From: Staphylococcus pasteuri
GTDB taxonomy: Bacteria > Bacillota > Bacilli > Staphylococcales > Staphylococcaceae
DNA length: 64,000 nucleotides
Direction: 5' to 3'
Assembly: GCF_003970495.1 (NCBI RefSeq)
Contig: NZ_RXWW01000061.1
Span: 1 to 64,000 of the forward strand
The position numbers were made by a program, and so were the translations under genes. Below the pieces are notes generated by a model, which searched no databases, was not told the origin of the DNA, and saw only the letters and a program-made list of their open reading frames with translations. Of the stretch, positions 1-11,399 are shown piece after piece. How positions within the stretch are numbered: the first letter of the stretch is position 1; each line of letters opens with the position of its first letter.

Positions 1-28
1 CATAAAATATTTGACTATAAAATTTAAA

Positions 29-60
29 AAGACGAAATTCCGTCTGAGGAATTTCGTCTT
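29..60 (-). terminator. Intrinsic terminator after rpmG
   Basis: A perfect 13-bp stem (29-41 with 48-60, arms AAGACGAAATTCC and GGAATTTCGTCTT) with a 6-nt loop. Read on the minus strand it is followed by a run of T, so it ends rpmG transcription. Confidence 0.8.
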
Positions 61-90
61 TTGGTATTGAATATTTGTTAAATAAATTAA

Positions 91-240
91 TTATTTAGTT
101 TCACGGTGTAAAGTTTGTTTATTATCACGTGCACAGTATTTTTTCATTTCAATACGTTCAGGGTTAGTTCTTTTGTTTTTTGTAGTGATGTAGTTTCTTT
201 CACCACATTCAGTACAAGCTAATGTAACGTTAACGCGCAT
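91..240 (-). CDS. rpmG: 50S ribosomal protein L33
   Basis: This 49-residue protein begins [17 protein letters not shown] and ends QTLHRETK. It is a small basic structural protein of the large ribosomal subunit. The two zinc-ribbon cysteine pairs are partly present: CTEC near residue 9, and a single cysteine (YCARDN) near residue 36, so this copy keeps only some of the four. Staphylococci carry more than one L33 paralogue, so the number of the paralogue cannot be set from this window. The start is an ATG preceded at good distance by AAGGAGGA. It is a single-gene unit with its own promoter upstream and a strong terminator downstream. Confidence 0.93.
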   Translation of the reverse strand: MRVNVTLACTECGERNYITTKNKRTNPERIEMKKYCARDNKQTLHRETK

Positions 241-278
241 GATTATTCCTCCTTACCTTTTCTAAATACGACCTTTAC

Positions 279-306
279 ATTATACCAATTACTTTATTAA
301 TTGCAA
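279..306 (-). promoter_or_regulatory. Promoter of rpmG
   Basis: On the minus strand TTGCAA (301-306), a 16-bp spacer, then TATAAT (279-284) with an extended -10 TGG just before it. It sits about 40 bp upstream of the rpmG start, as expected for a SigA promoter. Confidence 0.7.
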
Positions 307-357
307 AGTAAATTTTAAGAGTCTGTATCAATAGTTTGTAATTTATTTAAATTTTAA

Positions 358-2439
358 TTATTTATCACTACTATTTTCAGTGCTATCTCCATTTTTATCT
401 TTATCTTTGAAATAATAATTGATAACATCTCTTCCTAAGTCTCCACCGTTTAACCAAGGTGGTGGAACTGGTTGATTGGTATAGACAATAGAAAATGCTA
501 GTTTTGGATCTTTAATTGGTGCATAACCAATATAAGTTGAGTTTACTCTAGATTCCCCATCTTGGAATACTTCTGCTGTTCCTGTTTTACCTGCTGAAGG
601 TACAACTGTGTTTTTAAAGCTAGCATAACCGGTACCATCTTTTTCATTAAATGCCATTTTGAATCCGTCTTGAACTTCATTTATTTCTCTTTGAGAATTA
701 TTTACTTTATTCAATACATTACCTTTAATTTTTCGTTTTACCGGTCCTAGTTCATCTTTATTAGTTGAATCGTGTATAGACAGTCCAATATGCGGTTGAA
801 TTCTATAACCGTCATTTGCGATTGTTGATACATATTGAGAAAGTTGCAATGGTGTATAAGTATCGTATTGACCAATAGATAAGTCTAAGTAATTACCTGG
901 ATTATTAGTTAATGGTTCAATTTGACCATTTGTTTCATTTGGTAAATCTATACCTGTTTTAACACCAAGACCAACTTGATTTAAACCTTTTCGAAGCTTT
1001 TGACCAGCTAATGTAATATCGTTTGGTAATGGCATACCAGAATAATATGGATCTCCAGCTAATTTTAAGGCTGTTTTAAACATATAAACGTTTGATGAAT
1101 GCATAAGTGCTTCTTTATCATTTATTGTCACTCGACCATCTTTATTAAAGTATGAACGTTTAGTTAAACCGCCCTGGAATTTTAATGGTTCATCGACCAT
1201 TTTTTCTCCTACTTTAATGGCATGATTTTGATAACCGGCAAGTAAAGTTCCGCCTTTTACCGATGAACCTACTGCAAATTGAGCAGTAAAGTTACCAATA
1301 TCATAATCTGTTAATTTGCCGCTTTTACTTATTTGTTTACCAGCCATAGCTAAAATGTCACCATTTTTCGGATCTTGAACAACTATCATGGCATTGTCCA
1401 TATCTTTAGCGCCTTGACTACGTAATTTTTCAATTTGTTTATCTAATAATGATTCTACTTTTTTCTGTAAATCAATGTCTATTGTTAATTGTAAATCATG
1501 TCCTCTAGAACCTGGATTAATAACTTCAGATTTTATTACTTTACCAGATTTATCAGTCGTATATTTCATTTGTTTCTTCTTACCACGAAGTACATCTTCA
1601 TATTGATATTCTAAATATGATTTACCGACACGATCATTGCGTGAATAACCTTTAGATAAATATTGTTCAGTTAGTTCTTTAGGCAAACCTTCTGTAGATG
1701 TTGAAACTTCGCCAAATATACCTCTAAGCGTATCTTTATATGGATACTTTCTATCCCAATCCATAGATGTATTTACACCAGGTAACTTAGATAATTGTTG
1801 AGATACTGCAGCGTATTCTTTTTCTGTTACATCCTCATTTTTAATAGTTTGCGGATCTAGTGTACTACCTGCATTCATCTCACGGTATATAGCTAAAATT
1901 TGTAAATCTTTGTCAGATAAGTCATCTAATTGTTTTTTACCAATTTTCTTTCTTTGTTGTTCATCATATTGTTCTTGTGTAATGCTACCGTTTTCTAATA
2001 GAGATTGTTCTTTTTTCATTAAAGCTTTAGCTTTTTCAGGGTGTAAAGTGACCCAGAAGTCTTTCTCGTCTCTATCAGTAATTTTGTCAGTATCCATTTT
2101 GATTAATGATGATAATTTTTTAGCTGTATCTAACATTTCTTTTTGTGAGGTTTTACGACCTCTAGTATATGTAATCGCCATTTTAGAGGCATTATCAACT
2201 AATACTTTACCATTACGGTCTACGATACGACCTCTAGGCACAGATTCGTTCACAGTGATATTCTCATCGCTTTTGATTAATTGCTTATAATGAGAACCCT
2301 GGGCAATCTGTAGGTAACCGAGTCTGAGTACTATAATTGCAAATATAAACACAACCAAACCAAAAATGAAATTAATTCTCCGGTTCATCGTGTTTCTTAC
2401 TTTTTCATCATTTGATTTTTCCTTTAATCTTTTAAGCAA
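358..2439 (-). CDS. pbp3: Penicillin-binding protein 3, class B transpeptidase
   Basis: This 693-residue membrane-anchored enzyme cross-links peptidoglycan stem peptides at the outer face of the membrane. A short basic cytoplasmic tail is followed by one transmembrane helix (about residues 23-41), a PBP dimerisation domain (about 60-300) and the transpeptidase domain (about 340-670). The active-site motifs are complete: SSVK with serine 392 and lysine 395, SSN at 448-450, and KTG at 618-620. Length and sequence match staphylococcal PBP3 closely, and there is no sign of a PBP2a-like resistance form. The start is TTG (2437-2439) with AGAGGTAGG upstream; the next ATG would cut away the cytoplasmic tail. 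The gene stands alone between sodA and rpmG. Confidence 0.94.
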   Translation of the reverse strand: MLKRLKEKSNDEKVRNTMNRRINFIFGLVVFIFAIIVLRLGYLQIAQGSHYKQLIKSDENITVNESVPRGRIVDRNGKVLVDNASKMAITYTRGRKTSQKEMLDTAKKLSSLIKMDTDKITDRDEKDFWVTLHPEKAKALMKKEQSLLENGSITQEQYDEQQRKKIGKKQLDDLSDKDLQILAIYREMNAGSTLDPQTIKNEDVTEKEYAAVSQQLSKLPGVNTSMDWDRKYPYKDTLRGIFGEVSTSTEGLPKELTEQYLSKGYSRNDRVGKSYLEYQYEDVLRGKKKQMKYTTDKSGKVIKSEVINPGSRGHDLQLTIDIDLQKKVESLLDKQIEKLRSQGAKDMDNAMIVVQDPKNGDILAMAGKQISKSGKLTDYDIGNFTAQFAVGSSVKGGTLLAGYQNHAIKVGEKMVDEPLKFQGGLTKRSYFNKDGRVTINDKEALMHSSNVYMFKTALKLAGDPYYSGMPLPNDITLAGQKLRKGLNQVGLGVKTGIDLPNETNGQIEPLTNNPGNYLDLSIGQYDTYTPLQLSQYVSTIANDGYRIQPHIGLSIHDSTNKDELGPVKRKIKGNVLNKVNNSQREINEVQDGFKMAFNEKDGTGYASFKNTVVPSAGKTGTAEVFQDGESRVNSTYIGYAPIKDPKLAFSIVYTNQPVPPPWLNGGDLGRDVINYYFKDKDKNGDSTENSSDK

Positions 2440-2649
2440 AACAACCTACCTCTATTCAAAGTATCTCTTTAAAATGATATATGAAAAACAAAAATTTTTC
2501 TATCATTTTGATAAAAAAGTGAACAGACATTAATTAAAACACTATCGTTTTTTATTTATGACGACCTTTTTGTAATCCTTATTTATAATTAATTTTACAT
2601 TCAAATCATTTTCATTAATAGACATAATATCATATTAATCATAGAAAAA

Positions 2650-2684
2650 AGAGCCTAGAACATTATAACAATGTTCTAGACTCT
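2650..2684 (-). terminator. Terminator after sodA
   Basis: A long hairpin with arms AGAGcCTAGAACATT and AATGTTCTAGaCTCT (one mismatch) and loop ATAAC, followed on the minus strand by TTTTTTC. It lies just downstream of sodA. Confidence 0.85.
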
Positions 2685-2700
2685 AACATCAAAATATAAA

Positions 2701-3300
2701 TTATTTTGCAGCGTTATATAATTCGTCAACTTTATTCCAGTTAACTACATTCCAGAAAGCGCTGATATAATCTGGACGTTTGTTTTGATATTTAAGGTAA
2801 TAAGCGTGTTCCCAAACATCTAAACCTAAGATAGGTGTTTTACCTTCAGTTAATGGATTATCTTGGTTTGGAGTTGTAACGATTTCTAATTGCCCGTTAT
2901 TTACTACTAACCAAGCCCAACCTGAACCAAAACGAGCTGCTGCTTTGTCAGCAAATTCTTTTTTGAATTCATCTAAAGAACCCCATTGTTCTTTAATTTT
3001 ATCTACTACTTCACCTTTTTCTTCTGAGTTAGGTGTTAGTAATTCCCAGAATAATGAGTGGTTTAAGTGTCCGCCACCATTATTTCTAACAGCAGTTTGG
3101 ATATCAGAAGGTACACTGTCTAAATTAGCTACAATTTCTTCGATTGATTTAGCTTCTAAATCAGTACCTTCAACTGCAGCGTTTAATTTTGTTACATAAG
3201 TGTTATGGTGTTTATCATGGTGAATCTCCATAGTTTCTTTATCGATGTGTGGTTCTAATGCGTCAAATGCATATGGTAATTTTGGTAATTCAAATGCCAT
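2701..3300 (-). CDS. sodA: Superoxide dismutase, manganese type
   Basis: This 199-residue cytoplasmic enzyme converts superoxide to hydrogen peroxide and oxygen. The four metal ligands are present: His27, His81, Asp161 and His165 (in DVWEHAYY). Residues 159-160 are Gly-Leu, the pair reported for the manganese-specific S. aureus SodA, whereas the cambialistic SodM has Leu-Phe there; this supports a Mn-dependent enzyme. The start ATG is preceded by TTTTAGGAGGATGATTT. It is a single-gene transcript with its own promoter and terminator, next to the zinc-responsive operon. No second SOD gene is in the window. Confidence 0.96.
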   Translation of the reverse strand: MAFELPKLPYAFDALEPHIDKETMEIHHDKHHNTYVTKLNAAVEGTDLEAKSIEEIVANLDSVPSDIQTAVRNNGGGHLNHSLFWELLTPNSEEKGEVVDKIKEQWGSLDEFKKEFADKAAARFGSGWAWLVVNNGQLEIVTTPNQDNPLTEGKTPILGLDVWEHAYYLKYQNKRPDYISAFWNVVNWNKVDELYNAAK

Positions 3301-3333
3301 AAATAATCATCCTCCTAAAATGTCTGTATCTTA

Positions 3334-3362
3334 ATCATAACAAGCAGTCACAATTTCGACAA
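3334..3362 (-). promoter_or_regulatory. Promoter of sodA
   Basis: Minus strand: TTGTCG (3357-3362), 17-bp spacer, TATGAT (3334-3339), about 35 bp upstream of the sodA start. Spacing and hexamers fit SigA. I saw no clear operator in it. Confidence 0.55.
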
Positions 3363-3518
3363 TAAATGTGCTTAATATATAACTGCTAATTATTGTTACA
3401 TGTATTATATATCTCAAAACGATGATATTTAAACATTTATTTACTATAATTAGTGAATTCGTACTAATGGAGTATGTTTTTTTAGTATTTATGTGTATTT
3501 TCGCTTTCTAATATAAAA

Positions 3519-3556
3519 ACTAGCCATAGTCTTCTTGTCGATAGACTATGGCTAGT
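3519..3556 (-). terminator. Terminator of the mreA-mreB-zur operon
   Basis: A perfect 14-bp stem, arms ACTAGCCATAGTCT (3519-3532) and its complement (3543-3556), followed on the minus strand by TTTTTATATT. It closes the zinc operon. Confidence 0.88.
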
Positions 3557-3560
3557 AAGA

Positions 3561-3980
3561 TTAATGATTTACTTTTTGACATTTTTCACAAGTACCGTAA
3601 ACTTCGAGTTTGTGAGTATGAATATCAACATTTGGTAAATATTGTTTAACTTGGTCAATTGGACAAAAATCAATAACTTTAGTATCACCACAATTTTCAC
3701 ATATAAAATGATGGTGATGATGATTAGTACAAGCGATTCTAAATTTCATTTCTCCATCTAGTTCAGTACTTTCAATAATTGCTAAGTCTTTAAATAAATG
3801 AAGGTTTCTATAGATGGTATCAAAAGATATACCTGGATAATCTTTATCCATAACTTGTTGAATATGTTTAGCATTAATGTATTTATCTTCTTTAACAAAT
3901 ATATTAAGCATATCGTTACGTTTATCTGTATATTTTAAACCATTATCTTTTAATATTTTAATAGCATCACTAGTGTTCAT
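3561..3980 (-). CDS. zur: Zinc-responsive repressor, Fur family
   Basis: This 139-residue DNA-binding repressor senses zinc and shuts off zinc uptake. An N-terminal winged helix (about 1-80) carries the recognition helix around [11 protein letters not shown]. The C-terminal dimerisation domain has two CxxC pairs (Cys94/Cys97 and Cys131/Cys134), the structural zinc site of Fur proteins, and a run of five histidines at 87-91 that belongs to the sensing site. The family alone cannot tell Zur from Fur or PerR. Position as last gene after an ABC zinc-type transporter, its start overlapping the permease end by 11 bp, and the Zur box ahead of the operon identify it as Zur. Confidence 0.9.
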   Translation of the reverse strand: MNTSDAIKILKDNGLKYTDKRNDMLNIFVKEDKYINAKHIQQVMDKDYPGISFDTIYRNLHLFKDLAIIESTELDGEMKFRIACTNHHHHHFICENCGDTKVIDFCPIDQVKQYLPNVDIHTHKLEVYGTCEKCQKVNH

Positions 3981-4830
3981 ATTTACGATCCCCTTTTTGT
4001 GACTTTAATTTTAACTTTTGATAAGTCATTGTAATCATTAGCATAATGACTAATAGTACTACAATCACGCCACCAGGTGAAATATTAATGTAAAATGCGA
4101 GAACTAATCCAAGTATCACTGATAATTCACCTATGATGATACTAAGGATAATTAATTGTTTGAATCCTTTTGTCCAACGCATCGCTATTGCTACAGGTAA
4201 AGTGATTAACGCACTAACTAACAATATACCTACTACTCTCATAGAAGCAGAAATAACCATTGCCACAACTACAATAAATAAAAACTGAATCCATTTTGGT
4301 ATTCCTATAACTTTACTATACTCTTCGTCAAAAGATAAAATAAATAACTCTTTATAAAATAAAGTTATGAATAATAAAACTAGTATTGTAATGAAGATAA
4401 TTGTAGTTAAATCACTGAAATTAACTGCACTAATTGAACCAAATAACAGACCAACTATCTCTTGATTAAAACCATCTGCTAATGAAATAAATATAGCACT
4501 TAAGGCAATACCTGCACTCATAATAATTGGAATGGCAATTTCTTGATAATTAGTATATGAGGTACGCAATTTTTCAATTAATAATGCACCAATAATGGCG
4601 AATAATATTCCAAACCACATAGGATTAATGAAAGTTAGTGCTGGCAATACTGTTATAATAAACATGCCAAATGATATACCGCCCAATGTTACATGGCTTA
4701 GTGCATCAGCAATAAGTGACAACCTTCGTACTACTATAAAAGCTCCAATTAATGGTGCTATAAATCCTATTAAGATACCACTGATCAAGGAGTATCTCAT
4801 AAAATCAAAGTTTAATAATGCATCTATCAC
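3970..4830 (-). CDS. mreB: Zinc ABC transporter permease (ZnuB/MreB type)
   Basis: This 286-residue integral membrane protein has eight or so hydrophobic segments and belongs to the ABC-3 permease family, which imports Zn2+ or Mn2+. Family features include the loop [14 protein letters not shown] (about 40-55) and the long hydrophobic C-terminus. It probably forms the channel that pairs with the ATPase encoded just upstream. The linkage to a Zur regulator at the 3' end, with overlapping reading frames, favours zinc as substrate. The binding lipoprotein is not encoded here and must be elsewhere. The name mreB follows S. aureus zur-operon usage and is unrelated to the actin-like MreB. Confidence 0.87.
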   Translation of the reverse strand: MIDALLNFDFMRYSLISGILIGFIAPLIGAFIVVRRLSLIADALSHVTLGGISFGMFIITVLPALTFINPMWFGILFAIIGALLIEKLRTSYTNYQEIAIPIIMSAGIALSAIFISLADGFNQEIVGLLFGSISAVNFSDLTTIIFITILVLLFITLFYKELFILSFDEEYSKVIGIPKWIQFLFIVVVAMVISASMRVVGILLVSALITLPVAIAMRWTKGFKQLIILSIIIGELSVILGLVLAFYINISPGGVIVVLLVIMLMITMTYQKLKLKSQKGDRKYEH

Positions 4831-4872
4831 GAGTTACACTCCTCAAATTTATTTCTATGAATCGATTCTAAT

Positions 4873-5643
4873 TTAGGTACAACATTCTCTATCATGTTGA
4901 TGATCAACGAATTGAACTGGGTGTCCATATATTTTGGAAATTTCAACCTCATCAAGAGATTTAAAATCTTCAGTCGTACCATGAAAATGAAGATGTTTAT
5001 TTAAGCATGCAACTTCTGTTGCTGTATCTGCTACTACACCAATATCATGTGTAACTAATATAATGGTTATGCCTTCCTTTTTTAATCGATCAAGCGTTTC
5101 ATAAAATTCATTTACATGTTTAGCATCAATACCATTAGTAGGTTCATCTAATACAAGCACGCTAGGATTAGAAATCAAAGCACGTGCAATAAGCACACGT
5201 TGTTGTTGGCCACCTGATAATTCTGCAATGTTTTTATCAATTAAATGTTCTATATTTAATCTTTCTAAAACATGTTCTACTTTCTTGATGTCTTTATTAT
5301 TAAAACGTTGAAAAAGTTTTTTTGTTTTAGTTAAACCACTTAAAACTACTTCTTTAACACTTGCTGGAAAACCAGCTGTAAACGAAGAGGCCTTTTGTGA
5401 AACATAACTTATTTTTAGAGCTGATTTATTATTTTTAATAGGATGACCATCTATAAAAATGTCGCCGGATTGTAATGGCAGCAAACCAAGTATGATTTTT
5501 AAAAGTGTTGATTTGCCGGCTCCATTAGGACCAACAATTGCTAAAAATTCACCTTTGTTAATTTTAATATTTATATTTTCTAAGACTTGTTTATGATCAA
5601 AATAGTAATCTATATTTTTAAGTTCAAATACTGGTGTAGTCAT
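4873..5643 (-). CDS. mreA: Zinc ABC transporter ATP-binding protein (ZnuC/MreA type)
   Basis: This 256-residue ATPase has Walker A GPNGAGKST (about 38-46), signature LSGGQQQR (about 142-149) and Walker B VLVLDEPTNG (about 162-171). It powers metal import through the permease encoded 42 bp downstream. The C-terminal tail contains HPVQFVDHQHDRECC, a His/Cys-rich ending that could bind metal, though its role is unknown. It is the first gene of the mreA-mreB-zur operon, so the promoter and Zur box just upstream control all three. Zinc rather than manganese is inferred from the operon, not from the ATPase itself. Confidence 0.9.
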   Translation of the reverse strand: MTTPVFELKNIDYYFDHKQVLENINIKINKGEFLAIVGPNGAGKSTLLKIILGLLPLQSGDIFIDGHPIKNNKSALKISYVSQKASSFTAGFPASVKEVVLSGLTKTKKLFQRFNNKDIKKVEHVLERLNIEHLIDKNIAELSGGQQQRVLIARALISNPSVLVLDEPTNGIDAKHVNEFYETLDRLKKEGITIILVTHDIGVVADTATEVACLNKHLHFHGTTEDFKSLDEVEISKIYGHPVQFVDHQHDRECCT

Positions 5644-5661
5644 TTTTTCACCTCATTGTAT

Positions 5662-5690
5662 ACTATACATGTTGATGAACTTAATGTAAA
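5662..5690 (-). promoter_or_regulatory. Promoter of the zinc operon
   Basis: Minus strand: TTTACA (5685-5690), 17-bp spacer, TATAGT (5662-5667), close to the SigA consensus and about 20 bp ahead of the mreA start codon. Confidence 0.75.
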
Positions 5691-5709
5691 TAGTAATGCT
5701 TACGACTGA
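5687..5709. promoter_or_regulatory. Candidate Zur box
   Basis: The sequence TAAATAGTAATGCTTACGA is an imperfect palindrome close to the Firmicute Zur consensus TAAATCGTAATnATTACGATTTA. It overlaps the -35 hexamer (5685-5690) of the zinc operon, so a bound repressor would exclude polymerase. This would give autoregulation by the zur gene of the same operon. Confidence 0.7.
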
Positions 5710-5714
5710 TTAAA

Positions 5715-5739
5715 GACGTTACAGAAATATCTGTAACGC
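5715..5739 (-). terminator. Probable terminator after nfo
   Basis: A hairpin CGTTACAG/CTGTAACG (5717-5724 with 5731-5738) lies 16 bp after the nfo stop. The following T-rich tract is short, so termination may be partial. It separates nfo from the zinc operon promoter. Confidence 0.6.
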
Positions 5740-5754
5740 CTACTTTTAATATTA

Positions 5755-6651
<897 letters not shown>

Positions 6652-7995
6652 CTATCCTTTTCTATTCTTTCTATCTTGACGATTTTGACGTTTACTGTAT
6701 TGTTTACGCTCTTGTCGTTTCATTTTCTCAACTTCCTGCTTAAATTTCTTTTTATAACCAGGTTTAACTTTACGTTTGGTTTTACTACGTACTTTATTTT
6801 TAACTTCATTTGTTAAATGATCATCTTTACGTTGTCTAGTACGTCGAGTATTATGCGGCTTGATAGGTGTAAGTTCATCATTTTTGATATCAACATTTTC
6901 GAAAACGTATCCTCTATCTTCGATTGCTGAAATATTTTCTTCTTCATCAGGACTATATAACGTAATAGCAACACCGTGATAATTACCACGACCAGTACGT
7001 CCAACACGATGAGTAAAGAAATCTATATCATTTGGTACATCGAAATTAATAACATGACTAACACCTTCAATATCAATACCTCTTGAAGCTAAATCACTCG
7101 CAATTACAAATTGGAAATCAAGATTACGTATGCGTTTCATTTGTTGTTTACGTTCACGAGGTGTTAATCCACCATGAATCATACCAACTTTGATACCTGC
7201 TTCATTTAATGAACGTGCTAATTCATCGGCATTGTCTCTACTATTACAGAATATAATACATAGGTATGGATTTAGAATATCTATTAATTTAAGTGTTTTT
7301 TCAACTTTGGCTGCACCTTTTGTAGGAATTAAATAAAATTCTATATTTTTCTTATTTTGAGACTGACTATCAACTTCTACAAAATCTGGTTGTTCTAAAT
7401 ATTTATTTAAAAATGGTTGTAGAGATTTAGGAATTGTTGCACTAAATACTGCAATATTTGAACTATCTTCTAGGCGAGATGCTATAAGGTCTACATCTTC
7501 AATTAAACCTAAATCAATCATTAAATCAGCTTCATCAATAATTAAATAAGAAGCTAAATGTGTGTGTAAATGACCACTTTTAGCTAAGTCATTAATTCTA
7601 GTTGGTGTACCAATAACTAATTGTGGTTGTTGATTACATCTTTGCTTGTCCTTTTCAATATCAGTACCACCAATAAATAGTTTTACGCTTACGCCTTCTT
7701 TAAAACTACTTAAATGATTAGCGGCTTGATATAGTTGTTGTGCAAGTTCTCTAGTTGGTGCTACAACAATAGCTTGTGGTTCTTGAATATTTATATCTAT
7801 TAAACTAATTAAAGGTAATAAAAAGGCATGTGATTTTCCTGTACCTGTTTGTGACTGTCCAATAATATTAGTTTTCTTTAAAATTCTTGGAATAATTCGA
7901 TTTTGAATTTCTGTCGGTTTTTCAAAATTTAAATCTTTAACTGCTTCAATCATACTATCTTCAAGACCGAAGTATTCGAATGGATGTTTTGCCAT
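6652..7995 (-). CDS. cshB: DEAD-box ATP-dependent RNA helicase CshB
   Basis: This 447-residue helicase remodels RNA, typically in cold adaptation, ribosome assembly or mRNA decay. Helicase motifs in order: the Q motif near FEKPTEIQ, Walker A SQTGTGKS (about 48-55), PTRELA, DEAD (about 154-157), SAT (about 184-186), and HRVGRTGRG near 331-339. After residue 385 the tail is very basic (KRKVKPGYKKKFKQEVEK and similar), which is expected to bind RNA. Length matches staphylococcal CshB. It is followed directly by nfo. Confidence 0.93.
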   Translation of the reverse strand: MAKHPFEYFGLEDSMIEAVKDLNFEKPTEIQNRIIPRILKKTNIIGQSQTGTGKSHAFLLPLISLIDINIQEPQAIVVAPTRELAQQLYQAANHLSSFKEGVSVKLFIGGTDIEKDKQRCNQQPQLVIGTPTRINDLAKSGHLHTHLASYLIIDEADLMIDLGLIEDVDLIASRLEDSSNIAVFSATIPKSLQPFLNKYLEQPDFVEVDSQSQNKKNIEFYLIPTKGAAKVEKTLKLIDILNPYLCIIFCNSRDNADELARSLNEAGIKVGMIHGGLTPRERKQQMKRIRNLDFQFVIASDLASRGIDIEGVSHVINFDVPNDIDFFTHRVGRTGRGNYHGVAITLYSPDEEENISAIEDRGYVFENVDIKNDELTPIKPHNTRRTRQRKDDHLTNEVKNKVRSKTKRKVKPGYKKKFKQEVEKMKRQERKQYSKRQNRQDRKNRKG

Positions 7996-8050
7996 GTTAT
8001 GGCCTCCTTATAAGTTCATCTTTACTATTATAATGTAATTGATGAAGATT

Positions 8051-9154
8051 TTAAATATATGTGAAAGGATCTGTATTAATATTAGAAGCAACAACTTTGA
8101 TATCATTTGAATTTTCTTCTAATAACCATTCCTGTAGTAAAAGTTTTAATCCTTCTTTCATCACATATTCACTATAGTGGTTGATATCTAATAAATTTAT
8201 TCCTTCTATTTTCGCATCTAATGCATCATGGTGTTTGATGTCACCGGTAATAAATATATCGGCACCTAATTGAGCAGCTTTATATTCAAAACCTATTCCA
8301 GAACCACCAATCATAGCAACTTTACTAATCATAGCATTTGAATTACCTACGTATCGAACACTTGGAATTTGAAGTTGTCTTTTCACTTGTTCTACAAAGT
8401 CCTCAATTTTCATTGGTTCTTTTAATTCTCCCATTATTCCTAAACCGTAATTACCTTCTTTATTCAATTCAATAAAGTCATAAACTGGTGTTTCATAAGG
8501 GTGATAGTGATGGATAGCTCGCTCAGTTAACTGACGTTGTTGATAAGATATCATAAATTCTAATTTCACTTCATCAACGTATTCTATTTCATCAATTGAA
8601 CCAATATACGGATCTGCATCACCAACAGGTTTAAATTGACCTCTCCCTTTACTTTCGAAGAAACAATATTCATAATCGCCTTCTTTAGCAAGACCAATAT
8701 CATTGAGCTGTTGTTTAAATGTTTCTAGATGATCTTCAGGTATAAATGTTTGAACTTTATAGTATTGAATTGGTTCTTTATTAATTAACTGTGTATGTTG
8801 TAAACCAATTTTGGAAGCTAACATTGCATTTACACCATTAGGATTAACATCTAAATTCGTATGCATAGCTATTAAATTAATATTATTTTGAATAAGTAAT
8901 CTGATTATTTCGCCATATCCTTGATTAGTAATTGATTGAATGCCTTTAAAAATAAGTGGATGATGACTAATAATGGTATTAACATTTTCATTAATTGCTT
9001 GTTGAACAACATCAATAGTACAATCTAATGCTGTTAATATTCCATTCACTTCTTGAGATTCATCGCCTATTAATAAACCTACATTATCCCATGATTCAGC
9101 AGTATTAAACGGAACATGCTCATCTAACAAAGCCATTAATTCATTAACTTTCAC
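8051..9154 (-). CDS. NIF3/YqfO-family dinuclear metal protein
   Basis: This 367-residue protein belongs to the NIF3 family. The outer halves carry metal-site motifs: SHHPLIFKG near 64-72, HTNLDVNPNGVN near 97-108, and the C-terminal GDIKHHDALDA. The middle third (about 130-230) is the PII-like insert found in B. subtilis YqfO and S. aureus homologues. Its cellular role is not firmly known; a GTP cyclohydrolase I type 2 label is often attached to the family on weak evidence. It overlaps trmK by 11 bp and so is translationally coupled to it. The start is ATG. Confidence 0.88.
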   Translation of the reverse strand: MKVNELMALLDEHVPFNTAESWDNVGLLIGDESQEVNGILTALDCTIDVVQQAINENVNTIISHHPLIFKGIQSITNQGYGEIIRLLIQNNINLIAMHTNLDVNPNGVNAMLASKIGLQHTQLINKEPIQYYKVQTFIPEDHLETFKQQLNDIGLAKEGDYEYCFFESKGRGQFKPVGDADPYIGSIDEIEYVDEVKLEFMISYQQRQLTERAIHHYHPYETPVYDFIELNKEGNYGLGIMGELKEPMKIEDFVEQVKRQLQIPSVRYVGNSNAMISKVAMIGGSGIGFEYKAAQLGADIFITGDIKHHDALDAKIEGINLLDINHYSEYVMKEGLKLLLQEWLLEENSNDIKVVASNINTDPFTYI

Positions 9155-9833
9155 TATTTAACACCTCTTTAATCAATTTTATTTCTGATTCTATTTCATT
9201 ATATCGATGTAAGTGTAATTCTGGATTGAGTTGTTGCTTAATCTTTTCTAATGCCTTCAATTCTCTTTCCCATTTATTATAAAAATGTTTATTTTTATTT
9301 TCTAGTAAAATAGGACCGAATTTGAGTTCATATTCATTATATTCAAAAGGTGAAGTTTGGTATTCGGCTATAACTATTTCATAGATATGGCCTTTTTCTT
9401 CTAAAATGATTTCATCTAAAATTTTGTATTGAATACTTTGTAATAATGTTCTTACATTCTGAGTTTGAATATTACTTTGTAGTATTAATCTAGGATGAGA
9501 ATGTAATTTATGTTGGCCTTCTTCTAATATTTTAGCTATTAAAGGCCCTCCCATGCCACATATCGTTATGTTATCTATTTGTTCGTTGTCACGAATTACG
9601 CTAAGACCATCACCTAGTCGCACTTCAATTTCATTATCCAGTTCATTGGCGTTAACATTTTTTTGGGCAGCTTCAAAAGGGCCTTTGATAACTTCACCAG
9701 CAATTGCTTTAGTACTTAGATTAGACTGAATAGCAAAAATAGGTAGATATGCATGATCGGACCCAATATCGGCAAGTGTACCTTGTTTAATAAATTCTGA
9801 CACTTTTAATAATCTTTGGTTTAATGTGATCAC
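9144..9833 (-). CDS. trmK: tRNA (adenine-22-N1)-methyltransferase TrmK
   Basis: This 229-residue S-adenosylmethionine enzyme makes m1A22 in tRNA. The cofactor loop is LADIGSDHAYLPI near residue 20, and NITICGMGGPLIAKIL is a second core strand. The frame stays open upstream to 9947, but that extension runs through the sigA terminator hairpin at 9918-9944 and encodes an unrelated sequence. The true start is GTG at 9831-9833 (VITLNQRLLKVSEF), with AAAGGAG nine bases ahead; this matches known TrmK lengths. It lies downstream of sigA and just ahead of the NIF3-family gene. Confidence 0.9.
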   Translation of the reverse strand: MITLNQRLLKVSEFIKQGTLADIGSDHAYLPIFAIQSNLSTKAIAGEVIKGPFEAAQKNVNANELDNEIEVRLGDGLSVIRDNEQIDNITICGMGGPLIAKILEEGQHKLHSHPRLILQSNIQTQNVRTLLQSIQYKILDEIILEEKGHIYEIVIAEYQTSPFEYNEYELKFGPILLENKNKHFYNKWERELKALEKIKQQLNPELHLHRYNEIESEIKLIKEVLNSES

Positions 9834-9917
9834 TAAGGTATTCTCCTTTATTTTATTAAAATCATAAATGCCTCTATATGTATTAAAATAATAAATCATC
9901 GGTTTATAAAAAATAAA

Positions 9918-9944
9918 GACTGGGACAAGCTTTATGCCCCAGTC
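9918..9944 (-). terminator. Terminator after sigA
   Basis: Stem GACTGGG (9918-9924) with CCCAGTC (9938-9944), followed on the minus strand by CTTTATTTTTTATAA. It closes the ccpN-dnaG-sigA unit and belongs to the GGGACA-type hairpins seen several times in this window. Confidence 0.85.
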
Positions 9945-9953
9945 CAAAACTAT

Positions 9954-11399
<1,446 letters not shown>

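Noticed and set aside
3708-3722. Repeat expansion in the histidine codons of zur
   Set aside because: Histidine-rich segments at this position are normal for Fur-family sensors and the frame is intact.
9834-9947. Upstream extension of the trmK reading frame
   Set aside because: It runs through the sigA terminator hairpin and encodes a sequence unlike TrmK; GTG at 9831-9833 has a proper ribosome binding site.
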